Made by a program: the position numbers and the translations under genes. Of a stretch of 64,000 nt of DNA, positions 11,172 through 18,331 are shown one piece after another (the stretch's first letter is position 1; every line of letters begins with the position of its first letter). This DNA is from Embleya sp040605455 (GTDB taxonomy: Bacteria; Actinomycetota; Actinomycetes; Streptomycetales; Streptomycetaceae). Under the pieces are notes generated by a model. The model worked only from the letters and a program-made list of their open reading frames with translations, did no database searches and was not told where the DNA came from. The stretch covers positions 12,937 to 76,936 of the forward strand of contig NZ_JBEXCV010000024.1 in NCBI RefSeq assembly GCF_040605455.1, written 5' to 3'.

Positions 11172-11968
11172 GGGCGACCGCCGTGGTCCGCGCGGAACTT
11201 CGGCGCGGGCGCACGGTGCTCGCCGAACTGCGCGGACGGGTGCCGCTGTTGCCGCGCGAGGTGTCCGTGTCGGGAGACACCGCCGAAGTGGTCTTCGTGG
11301 GCGGTGCGGCGGGACCGATCGGCGGCGACGACCTGGCGCTGCGCGTCGAGGTGGGGGCCGGTGCGCGCCTGCGGGTGCGGACCGCCGCCGCGGCGGTGAT
11401 CCTGATCGGCGACGGCACCCCGGCCCGGCAACGGGTGGACCTGATGATTGGCGCCGGCGGCCTGCTGGAGTGGCTGCCGGAGCCGGTCGTGGTGGCCGCG
11501 CGGGCGACCTTCCATACCCACGTGCGAGTCGAACCTGCGCCGGACGCACGCCTGTTGGCCCAGGAGACGCTGGTCCTGGGACGCACCGACGAGCCCTGCG
11601 GCGACGTGCTCTCGCGCTGGGACATGGTGGTGGGCGGGCGCCCGGTGCTGCGCCAGCAGAGCGGCTACGGGCCCGCCGCACACCCGGGCTGGCGCGGCCC
11701 GGCCGGCACCGCGGGCGGGACCGTGGTGGCCTCCCGGCTGATGCTGCCCGCGCCGCCCGACCGGCTGCCGAGCGCCCCCGGGCGCGCGGTGTGCGACCTC
11801 GCCGGCGGCGGCCGACTCGTGACCGTGACGGCGCACGACGCGATGACCGCACGGCGCGCCATGGAGGCGGCGCCGCCGGCGGATCAGGTTTCCAGGGCGA
11901 CCAGTTCGGAGCCGGCGGTGCCCAGCAACAGCACCCCGCCGGTGCCCGCGGGAGCCGCGGTCAGGTAG
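11168..11968 (+). CDS. ureD: urease accessory protein UreD
   Basis: A 266-residue UreD/UreH scaffold that binds apo-urease and recruits UreF and UreG. Recognisable parts are [24 protein letters not shown] at the start, [19 protein letters not shown] and [10 protein letters not shown] in the middle. The GTG start overlaps the ureG stop. The last ~28 codons overlap, antisense, the 3' end of the convergent beta-propeller gene; this tail (Ala/Pro/Ser-rich) is not conserved in the family and may be a recent read-through extension. Confidence 0.9.
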   Translation: MRATAVVRAELRRGRTVLAELRGRVPLLPREVSVSGDTAEVVFVGGAAGPIGGDDLALRVEVGAGARLRVRTAAAAVILIGDGTPARQRVDLMIGAGGLLEWLPEPVVVAARATFHTHVRVEPAPDARLLAQETLVLGRTDEPCGDVLSRWDMVVGGRPVLRQQSGYGPAAHPGWRGPAGTAGGTVVASRLMLPAPPDRLPSAPGRAVCDLAGGGRLVTVTAHDAMTARRAMEAAPPADQVSRATSSEPAVPSNSTPPVPAGAAVR

Positions 11969-13419
11969 GTCGGCAGCGCGTGCGTCCAGCGCCGCCGGCC
12001 CGATACCGCGTCGAAGGCGTGTAGTTCGTCGGTACCGCCGGCGTAGGCGGTGCCGTTCACCAGGGCCACCGGACTGGGCACACTGGCCCCGGTGCTCTGT
12101 CGCCAACGCTCCGCACCGCTGTGCGCGTCCAGCGCGTACAACGTGCCGACATCGGTGGTGTAGACGACGTCCTCCGTCACCACCGGGGCGGTCAGGTCCG
12201 GGGTGCCGCGAAAGCGCCAGACGATGTCGCCGTTGGCGGTGTTCAGCGCGACCAGGGTGAATCCGGTCACCACGTACACCAGATCACGGATCACATGCGG
12301 CGGGCGGGTGATCGGCGAGGCGAGGTGGATCGTCCACCGGGGCTCCTTGCGCTCGGGGACGATCGAGCTCACTGTGCCGTCGTTGTAGGTCAGGTACAGC
12401 ACATCGCCGGCGCTGTGCTCGAACACCGCCGGCATCGCCCCACCGCGCGCTGCGGGCTCGGACCACTCCCACCGGTGCGCGCCCTGCGCCATGTCGAAGC
12501 CGAGCACCCGGTCGTCCCGGGTGCCGACCACCAGGGACGAGCCGAGCACCACCGGCGCGCCGAGGATCTGATCGCCGGCGTACTGCTGCCACAAGCGTTC
12601 GCCGTTCGCCGGGTCGAGCGCGGAGAGTTGCCCGGCCACGCAGGCCAGGTACACGGCGGTCCCGGAGACCACCGGCTCGGACCACACCATCGATTCGGTG
12701 CGCGCGGTCCACAGCGCGACCCCGGTCTCGGTGCCCAGTGCCATGACCACGTTCTCCGTGGTCGTGCAGTACGCGACGTCGTCGAAGACCTGAAGGGTGG
12801 TCACCCGCCCCTCCACCGCACGCCGCCACCGGGTCTTGGGCTGGGTCCGGCCGTGGTCGGCGAACCGGGCGAAGGCGACGCCGGCCGAGGTCACCGTCGC
12901 CGCGGTGAGCGCGAACCCGCCCGCGATCAGCAACCGGCGTCGGGTCAGCCCGCGCCCGGTCGGCGGATCCTCGGCGCGGGCCGCCTGCGGCGTGTCGGCG
13001 GCCTCCTCGGTCAGGGCGGCGGGCGGCATCAGTACCACCGGTCGCGGGGTCAACACCCGATCGACCTCCACGGCGGTCGGGCGCTGTCCGGGATCGGGAT
13101 CGAGACAGCGCCGGAGCAGCGGGCTCAACTCGCAGGAGGGCGAGCCGCCGCCGGCGAGGGTGATCAGCGTGCCGAACGCGTACACGTCCTCCGAGGGGTC
13201 GCCGCCGTCGTCCGCGTCCGTGCGCCCGGCGAAACCGGTCACCCGCGGTCCGTACGGGGTGATCAGCACCTGGTCCGGGCCCAGTCGGCCGTGCACGAGT
13301 CCGATCGCGTGCACCCGGGCCAGGGCGTCGGCGATTCCCGCCGCGACCTCGCGCAGCGGCCCCTCCGCAAGCGGACCGTCGTGGTCGAGCACCTCACCGA
13401 GCGTCCGCACTCCGGGCAT
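11884..13419 (-). CDS. membrane PQQ-type beta-propeller protein with a degenerate kinase C-lobe
   Basis: A 511-residue protein. Residues ~1-125 resemble a Ser/Thr kinase C-lobe (LREVAAGIADALARVHAIGLVHGRLGPDQVLI, then EDVYAFGTLI and the CLDPDPGQRPTA motif) but there is no N-lobe, no P-loop and no catalytic Lys. The catalytic-loop HRDxKPxN reads HGRLGPDQ and the DFG position reads GFA, so it cannot be an active kinase. A single membrane segment (~162-184) leads to ~320 extracytoplasmic residues of PQQ/WD-like propeller repeats (VYLACVAGQLSALDPANGERLW and similar). ATG at 13419 has GGAAGGG upstream; the open frame above it is low-complexity Arg/Ser sequence that contains no N-lobe. Role unknown. 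Confidence 0.75.
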   Translation of the reverse strand: MPGVRTLGEVLDHDGPLAEGPLREVAAGIADALARVHAIGLVHGRLGPDQVLITPYGPRVTGFAGRTDADDGGDPSEDVYAFGTLITLAGGGSPSCELSPLLRRCLDPDPGQRPTAVEVDRVLTPRPVVLMPPAALTEEAADTPQAARAEDPPTGRGLTRRRLLIAGGFALTAATVTSAGVAFARFADHGRTQPKTRWRRAVEGRVTTLQVFDDVAYCTTTENVVMALGTETGVALWTARTESMVWSEPVVSGTAVYLACVAGQLSALDPANGERLWQQYAGDQILGAPVVLGSSLVVGTRDDRVLGFDMAQGAHRWEWSEPAARGGAMPAVFEHSAGDVLYLTYNDGTVSSIVPERKEPRWTIHLASPITRPPHVIRDLVYVVTGFTLVALNTANGDIVWRFRGTPDLTAPVVTEDVVYTTDVGTLYALDAHSGAERWRQSTGASVPSPVALVNGTAYAGGTDELHAFDAVSGRRRWTHALPTYLTAAPAGTGGVLLLGTAGSELVALET

Positions 13420-13645
13420 CGCCCACGCCCTTCCGGGACCTGTCGACGTGCTTGCTGGAGAGCAGAGTAGGACCTGGGCGGCGGCACGGATAGAGCCCGG
13501 AAATACGATCCGGAAACGGTTCTGCGGCGCGATACGGGAGGGATGTCCGAGGCGCCCGGGACGGCTTCGACGGCGCCCGAACACGGCTTCGGCACCGCTC
13601 CGAATTCGGTTCCGCACGGCGCCGAACCCGGCTCCGGACCGGGCG

Positions 13646-13691
13646 CGCGACCGGATCCGAGCAAAAGACGCGACCGGATCCGAGCAAAAGA
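13646..13691. repeat. perfect 23-bp tandem duplication
   Basis: The 23 bases at 13646-13668 are repeated exactly at 13669-13691; each unit contains CCGGATCCGAGCAAAAG. Just upstream (13570-13640) are several degenerate copies of an alternating CCGAA...TTCGG pattern. The repeat abuts the terminator on its right. Confidence 0.9.
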
Positions 13692-13692
13692 A

Positions 13693-13722
13693 AAGGAGGC
13701 GCCCGGCCAAAGGCGCCTCCTT
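13693..13722 (-). terminator. intrinsic terminator of the Rieske oxygenase gene
   Basis: An 11-bp stem (13693-13703 with 13712-13722), loop 8. Read on the minus strand the hairpin is followed by TTTTCTTTTGC, giving a genuine U-rich tail. It lies 100 bases after the stop of the minus-strand gene that ends at 13822. Confidence 0.85.
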
Positions 13723-13821
13723 CGCGAACCGCACAGCGTTTCGCGAGCAGGACGATCATAACCCGGCCGCGACCCGGGCCCGGACACGGCCGCCCGCGTC
13801 CGCCGGCTTCCGGCGGGGCGC

Positions 13822-15033
13822 TCAGTACCGGGCCGAGGCGAGCGCGTCCTCCCACACCCGATGCCAGTGTGCGACCGCCGACTCGCCCATGCCCGCGACC
13901 ATGCTCGGCAGGCCCGCGTCGAAGCCGCGCTGACAGGACTCGGCGCCGGGGAAGTCCTCGGTGACCAGCACCCGCTTGTTGGTTTCGTGGTTGGCCCGGG
14001 CCGTGGCGATGCTGCTCTCCTCCAGCGGCTCCCAGGTGCCCTCGGTCATGTGCACGACCGAGCGGTTGGGCCGGTCGCCCGGATAGATCCGCAACATCGT
14101 GGTGCTCAGCGGGCTCTCGATCAACACGGTGGACGGCAGTACGGTCTGCACGTTGACCATCGGCAGCCGCGCGGGCCAGGACTCCTCCGGCACGTCGGCG
14201 AGTTGCTCGAATCCCACGATCGGGACGGCGAATCGGGTGTGCGGGCCCCACGTGTCGACGATGCCGTGGTTGAGCACGATGCCGTTGATCGTCGCGGTGT
14301 GCAGGAACGGTACGTGGTACGCCTCGACGTTGATGTCGACCGAGAGCTTCCAGTTGCAGTCCAGGTCGAACCGTTCGCTGACCACCGCGCGGGTGCGCTG
14401 GTACGGGAAGCCCGCGTACGCGTCCTCGAGTTCGTCCAGCGCGCCCGCGACCTCGACGTCCGGACGCAATCCGACCACGACCAGTCCGGCGGACAACGCG
14501 ACCGGCAGCGGACGCAGGCCGAACTTCGCCGGGTCGATGCCCGGGAATTGCGGACGCGAGGGCAGCCCGGTCAGTTCGCCGTCGTTGCCGAAGGTCCACC
14601 CGTGATACCCGCAGCGAAACCGTTGCGCGCTGCCGCACCCGGTGCCGGTCAGGCCCTCGGTCTCCGGGACGTCCCGGCTGACCCGCATGCCCCGATGGGT
14701 GCACGCGTCCAGGAACGCGTGCAGTTCGCCGTCCCGGTCCCGGGTCACCAGAACCGGTACGCCGTCCACGTCGCGCGCGATGAAGTCACCCGGCTCGGCC
14801 ACCTCGCCGGCCCACCCGATCACCTGCGGAGTGCGGCGGAACAACACCTCGCGCTCTCGGGCGTGCCGGCTCGGATCGGTGAAGCACGAGCCGTCCAGGA
14901 CGGCGGGCGCCGCGCCCAGGTCGAGCGTGCGGTTGTTGATGTGCTCGATGATGCGTCGCCCGGTGGCGACCACGTCCTGGTGCTTCAAGGAGTGACTCCG
15001 ATGTCTGGGAGATGTCCGCGATGGGGAGATCAA
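13822..15033 (-). CDS. Rieske [2Fe-2S] ring-hydroxylating oxygenase, alpha subunit
   Basis: A 403-residue protein. The Rieske cluster ligands are C-T-H-R-G and C-G-Y-H-G-W (CTHRGMRV ... RFRCGYHGWTF); the mononuclear iron region DCNWKLSVDINVEAYHVPFLH follows. These are the marks of oxygenase alpha subunits that dihydroxylate or demethylate aromatic or quaternary-amine substrates using electrons from a separate reductase. No reductase or beta subunit is adjacent. TTG at 15033 has GGAG close upstream; a TTG at 14988 with GGAG seven bases upstream is an equally plausible start. It is divergent from an alpha/beta hydrolase, which may act in the same pathway. Confidence 0.9.
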   Translation of the reverse strand: MISPSRTSPRHRSHSLKHQDVVATGRRIIEHINNRTLDLGAAPAVLDGSCFTDPSRHAREREVLFRRTPQVIGWAGEVAEPGDFIARDVDGVPVLVTRDRDGELHAFLDACTHRGMRVSRDVPETEGLTGTGCGSAQRFRCGYHGWTFGNDGELTGLPSRPQFPGIDPAKFGLRPLPVALSAGLVVVGLRPDVEVAGALDELEDAYAGFPYQRTRAVVSERFDLDCNWKLSVDINVEAYHVPFLHTATINGIVLNHGIVDTWGPHTRFAVPIVGFEQLADVPEESWPARLPMVNVQTVLPSTVLIESPLSTTMLRIYPGDRPNRSVVHMTEGTWEPLEESSIATARANHETNKRVLVTEDFPGAESCQRGFDAGLPSMVAGMGESAVAHWHRVWEDALASARY

Positions 15034-15151
15034 GTACTCCGACCACGTCTCTGTTACACCGTTACATTGTTGGCCGGGGTCGATACCCCGTCAATGACTC
15101 GCGGGTCGATGTGGTCTCATCAGTGGGCAATCGCACGTGGAGGTCAGCACC
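15034..15151. promoter_or_regulatory. divergent promoter region with small inverted and direct repeats
   Basis: The 118 bases between the oxygenase and hydrolase contain a direct repeat, GTTACA-ccGTTACA (15053-15066), and a hairpin CGGGGT-CGAT-ACCCCG (15075-15090). No regulator gene is adjacent, and the exact promoters are not clear. Confidence 0.35.
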
Positions 15152-16141
15152 ATGCCCGGCCGGGTCGAGAACGTTGGCTATGACATCGCGGGCATGACCC
15201 TGTCGGGTCTGCTCGCCCGCCCCGAACCCGGCGTCCGCCCGCGCGGGCTGCTGCTCGCGCTCCACGGCGGCGGGTCGCGCGCGGCCTACTGGCACCGCGA
15301 CGGCGCGGCCGAGGACTCGCTGCTCGTGCCGGCCGCGGCGCTCGGCTGGACGGTCCTGGCCGTCGACCGACCCGGCTATGGCGCATCCGTGGGCCTGGCC
15401 CGGGAGCGGCAGGGGTTGGACGCGCAGGTGGACGTGTTGTTCGCACTGCTCGACGAACTCGGCGAGGCTCCGGTCGGCGCCGAGCCGGACGGGTCGGGTC
15501 CGATGCCGGTGTTCCTCGCCGCGCACTCGATGGGCGCACTCGTGGCGCTGCGAATGGCGGCCGACAAGCGCGGCCGGGACCTGCTCGGGCTCGCGGTCGG
15601 CGGCGCACCGCTGCGGTACACCCCCGAGCGGCTGGCCGAGTTCGCCACGGTCCCCACCGACGGCGCGTTCGTGCCGTCGGCGGGCGGCAGTACGCCGGAC
15701 ACCTTCTTCGGGCCGCCCGGGTCCTACGATCCGGCGCTGCTCACCCGGGCCGGTCGGGTGGCGGCCCCGGTGCCGATGGCCGAGTTCGTCGATGTGCGGG
15801 AGAGCCCGTACACGCTGCCCGGCGTGCTGGCGCGGGTGGTGCCACCCGTGCACTGGACCGTGGCCGAGTTCGAGCGGTCCCAGCCGGCGGGTCCCGAAGT
15901 GCCGGCCGAGGCACGCGAGTTGCTGGTCGGCGCGCGGTGGGTGGAGACCCATACCCAACGCGGCGTCGGGCACAACATCAGCCTGCACCACGCCGCGCGC
16001 GCCTATCACCTGCGAGTGCTGGCCTTCGCCGAGGAATGCCGGCTCGTCCGAGCCGCCGACCCCGGCCCGGACAGCAGCGACCCCGCCGACGCCGGCCTCG
16101 CCGACGCGGGCCCGGCGGAGGCCGGCCCGTCCGACGGCTGA
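15152..16141 (+). CDS. alpha/beta-fold hydrolase
   Basis: A 329-residue serine hydrolase. The oxyanion segment LALHGGGSRAAYW precedes the nucleophile elbow AHSMGA, and GVGHNISLHH near the C-terminus supplies the catalytic His. ATG at 15152 is chosen over an in-frame GTG at 15137 because GGAGGT lies seven bases upstream. The final ~30 residues are Ala/Asp/Gly/Pro repeats of low complexity (DPADAGLADAGPAEAG). It has no signal peptide, so it is probably a cytoplasmic esterase or C-C hydrolase; substrate unknown. The divergent Rieske oxygenase suggests a catabolic role. Confidence 0.88.
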   Translation: MPGRVENVGYDIAGMTLSGLLARPEPGVRPRGLLLALHGGGSRAAYWHRDGAAEDSLLVPAAALGWTVLAVDRPGYGASVGLARERQGLDAQVDVLFALLDELGEAPVGAEPDGSGPMPVFLAAHSMGALVALRMAADKRGRDLLGLAVGGAPLRYTPERLAEFATVPTDGAFVPSAGGSTPDTFFGPPGSYDPALLTRAGRVAAPVPMAEFVDVRESPYTLPGVLARVVPPVHWTVAEFERSQPAGPEVPAEARELLVGARWVETHTQRGVGHNISLHHAARAYHLRVLAFAEECRLVRAADPGPDSSDPADAGLADAGPAEAGPSDG

Positions 16142-16178
16142 CGACTGACGGCCGGTGGTCGCCGGTGCGCGGGAGCTC

Positions 16179-16252
16179 GGGCGCCCGGTGCTCAGGCGCC
16201 CGGTGCTCTGGTGCGCGCTGTTCGGGGGGTAGCGTTCGGGCGCCCGGTGTTC
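16179..16252. repeat. GGGCGCCCGGTGCTC direct repeats
   Basis: Three copies of a 15-base unit occur at 16179-16193, 16194-16208 (first bases AG) and 16238-16252 (GTTC ending), between the convergent hydrolase and ATPase genes. The unit contains the palindrome GGGCGCCC and may act as a weak terminator. Confidence 0.5.
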
Positions 16253-16267
16253 GGCTGCGGTCGCCGG

Positions 16268-16717
16268 TCACACGGCGTCGGTTGCCCGGAGCCGGAGTCG
16301 ATCACGGGGGGCCCGACACAAGGTGTCCGGCAGGGTGAACCACACCACCTTGCCCGGCGGGAGGCGGTCGGCACCCCACGCGTGCGCCAGGCCGTCGATC
16401 ATCCGCAGGCCCCGGCCGGACTCCTCGTCCCACTCGCCGACCCGGGCGACCGGCATGCGCGGCGACGAGTCGCGCACCTCCACCCGCAGTACGTCGCCGT
16501 CGTGCAACAGGGTCAGTGCGTGCCAGGCCCCGGGCCCGACGTGGACGAGGACGTTCGTCAGCAGTTCGGTCAGCAGCACCTCCGCGACATCGACCAACTC
16601 GGCCAGGCCCCAGTCGTGCAGGACCTTGCCGGTGGTCCGGCGGACTCGGCCGACCCCCAGGGTCGAGGCGGCGAGCTGAACGCAATAGTGACGGACGTCC
16701 TCCGCCATCACCGGCAT
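16268..16717 (-). CDS. RsbW/SpoIIAB-like histidine-kinase-type ATPase (putative anti-sigma factor)
   Basis: A 149-residue stand-alone HATPase_c domain. N-box VAEVLLTELLTNVLVHVGP, G1 box RVEVRDSSPRMP and the glycine-rich GRGLRMIDGLAHAWG are visible. ATG at 16717 is supported by GGAGGT five bases upstream; the longer open frame is antisense to the next gene. These ATPases act as anti-sigma kinases or as partners of WhiJ-type regulators. Here it is divergent from an XRE-DUF397 pair, the normal WhiJ-like arrangement, so it probably belongs to that developmental regulatory module. Confidence 0.85.
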   Translation of the reverse strand: MPVMAEDVRHYCVQLAASTLGVGRVRRTTGKVLHDWGLAELVDVAEVLLTELLTNVLVHVGPGAWHALTLLHDGDVLRVEVRDSSPRMPVARVGEWDEESGRGLRMIDGLAHAWGADRLPPGKVVWFTLPDTLCRAPRDRLRLRATDAV

Positions 16718-16838
16718 GTCGACCTCCGGACGTGCGGCAGGGGGTCGCGCGGTCCGAGGCATGCACCCAGGGCGACCCGTGGACAACAGTAAGTCATGAC
16801 CGACGTGGAGCGTGTCGGGCCGTGAATGAGTGTGCAAC

Positions 16839-16850
16839 TCCCACTCTTGG
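16839..16850 (-). promoter_or_regulatory. 12-base motif shared with the 3' flank of the XRE/DUF397 module (copy 1)
   Basis: Minus-strand CCAAGAGTGGGA, 121 bases upstream of the XRE start in the divergent promoter region. An identical word lies on the plus strand at 18162-18173, so the module is bracketed by inverted copies. Possibly a binding site for the XRE protein; not proven. Confidence 0.35.
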
Positions 16851-16970
16851 ATCGACGGGAAGTTTCCGGTAGTAACCACACTTCCACCCGCAGTAGGGCA
16901 CACTGTCCCCCGATCGGACGCGCCGACGTTCCGGTTCGGTGCGAAAACAGCGTGTAAGTGGAGGTGCGGC

Positions 16971-17846
16971 GTGGCCATGGCGCCCAATCCGACCGTCCGG
17001 CAGCGCAGGCTCGGGACCGAGCTGCGCCGGTTGCGCGAAGCGCGCCAACTGAGCCTCGAAGATGTCGCCGTGCGCCTGGAGTGTTCGGACTCCAAGGTCA
17101 GCCGGATCGAATTGGGCCGCAGCGGTGTGCGACCGGTGGACCTGCGGATTCTGTTGGACCTGTACCGGGTCGAGGACGAGCAGGAGCGGGACTCGCTGCT
17201 CACCCTGGCGCGCGAGGCCAAGAAGCGCGGTTGGTGGCACAGCTATTCGTCGATCCTGCCCAGCTCCTACGCCGAACTGCTCAGCCTGGAGGCCGAGGCC
17301 TCGGGCATGCGCGGATTCGAACTCTCGCTCATTCCGGGGCTGTTGCAGACGCCGGACTACGTCCGGGCGGTGATCGCCGCGGTCCGTGAGGACATGTCCG
17401 CCGAGCAGGTGGACATGCTGGTCCGGGTCCGGCAGGAGCGGCAGGCGGTGCTGGATCGGGTCGGACCGCACGGCGAGGCCACGTTCCGGCTCACCGTGGT
17501 GATCTCGGAGTCCGTGCTGCGCACCGTGGTGGGCGGCCGGGAAACGATGCGGGCCCAGTTGGAGCACCTGATGGCCGCCGCGGCCCGGCCGCACGTGCGC
17601 CTGCAGATCCTCCCGTTCTCGGCGGGCGCACATCCCGCGATCGAGGGTTCATTCGCGATCATCGGATTCCCCGCGCTTTCCGATCTGGATGTGGTCGTAC
17701 TCGACACGCATACGAGTAGCCTCTATCTGGAGGAGCCCGAACACGTCAGTGTCTATGAGCGTTTGTTTGAGGACATCCGCGCTTCGGCGCTGTCGTACGG
17801 TGAATCCTTGTCCATGATCGAGCTCGCAGCGAAGGAATTGTCTTGA
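16971..17846 (+). CDS. WhiJ-type XRE-family regulator (HTH plus DUF5753)
   Basis: A 291-residue DNA-binding regulator. An N-terminal XRE helix-turn-helix (LGTELRRLREARQLSLEDVAVRLECSDSKVSRIELG, ~residues 12-50) is followed by the DUF5753 domain with its signature FELSLIPGLLQTPDYVRAV and the C-terminal YERLFEDIRASALSYGESL. GTG at 16971 has GGAGGT five bases upstream; ATG at 16977 is the alternative. Its stop overlaps the DUF397 start (TTGA). Such pairs control development or antibiotic production in streptomycetes, the small DUF397 partner modulating the HTH protein. Confidence 0.92.
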   Translation: MAMAPNPTVRQRRLGTELRRLREARQLSLEDVAVRLECSDSKVSRIELGRSGVRPVDLRILLDLYRVEDEQERDSLLTLAREAKKRGWWHSYSSILPSSYAELLSLEAEASGMRGFELSLIPGLLQTPDYVRAVIAAVREDMSAEQVDMLVRVRQERQAVLDRVGPHGEATFRLTVVISESVLRTVVGGRETMRAQLEHLMAAAARPHVRLQILPFSAGAHPAIEGSFAIIGFPALSDLDVVVLDTHTSSLYLEEPEHVSVYERLFEDIRASALSYGESLSMIELAAKELS

Positions 17847-18112
17847 GCAACACAAACCCGGGTGCGCATTTCCGATTCGATTCCCCGAGTATCACCGCAG
17901 ATTCCCTCGAAGATCTCAAAGTTGCAGGTCACAGCGCTTTCGTCGGCCACGCTTGGCGGCGGAGCACATACAGTGGCGCCACCAGCAATTGCGTCGAGAC
18001 GGCCCCCGTCGCGAGCGCGGTCCTGGTGCGCGACTCGAAAGTTGCCGCCGGTCCGGTGCTCCACCTGGAAGCCGATGCGTGGCAGACCTTTATCGGTGGG
18101 ATCGGCGCCTGA
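17843..18112 (+). CDS. DUF397 protein, partner of the XRE regulator
   Basis: An 89-residue acidic protein with the DUF397 signature AWRRSTYSGATSNCVETAP...VLVRDSK and a C-terminal AWQTFIGGI. It is longer than usual by an N-terminal ~35-residue extension. The TTG start overlaps the XRE stop (TTGA) with GAAGGA six bases upstream. Known members bind their XRE neighbour and relieve or enable repression. Confidence 0.9.
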   Translation: MSNTNPGAHFRFDSPSITADSLEDLKVAGHSAFVGHAWRRSTYSGATSNCVETAPVASAVLVRDSKVAAGPVLHLEADAWQTFIGGIGA

Positions 18113-18161
18113 GTCGCGTCCGTTCCGATACCGAACGGTTGATTGTTCGCGCTCCTCACTC

Positions 18162-18184
18162 CCAAGAGTGGGAAGTAATCCCAC
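18162..18184 (+). promoter_or_regulatory. 12-base motif (copy 2) overlapping a small hairpin
   Basis: CCAAGAGTGGGA at 18162-18173 repeats the word found upstream of the XRE gene; its end forms GTGGGA-agtaa-TCCCAC (18168-18184). It sits 50 bases after the DUF397 stop and 148 bases before the next start. It could be an operator or a weak terminator. Confidence 0.35.
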
Positions 18185-18331
18185 GAAAGAGTGAATTCTC
18201 CCGATGATCGTCCCGGGTTCCCGTGCCCCGGGGCGCTCCCAAGGCGCAAGTCTCTGTCGCCAACCCCCTACTTCACTCCGTGCGCTGCTGCGGCCCGCTC
18301 CGGCAGCGCATCGGGGTGGAAGAGTGGTGGG

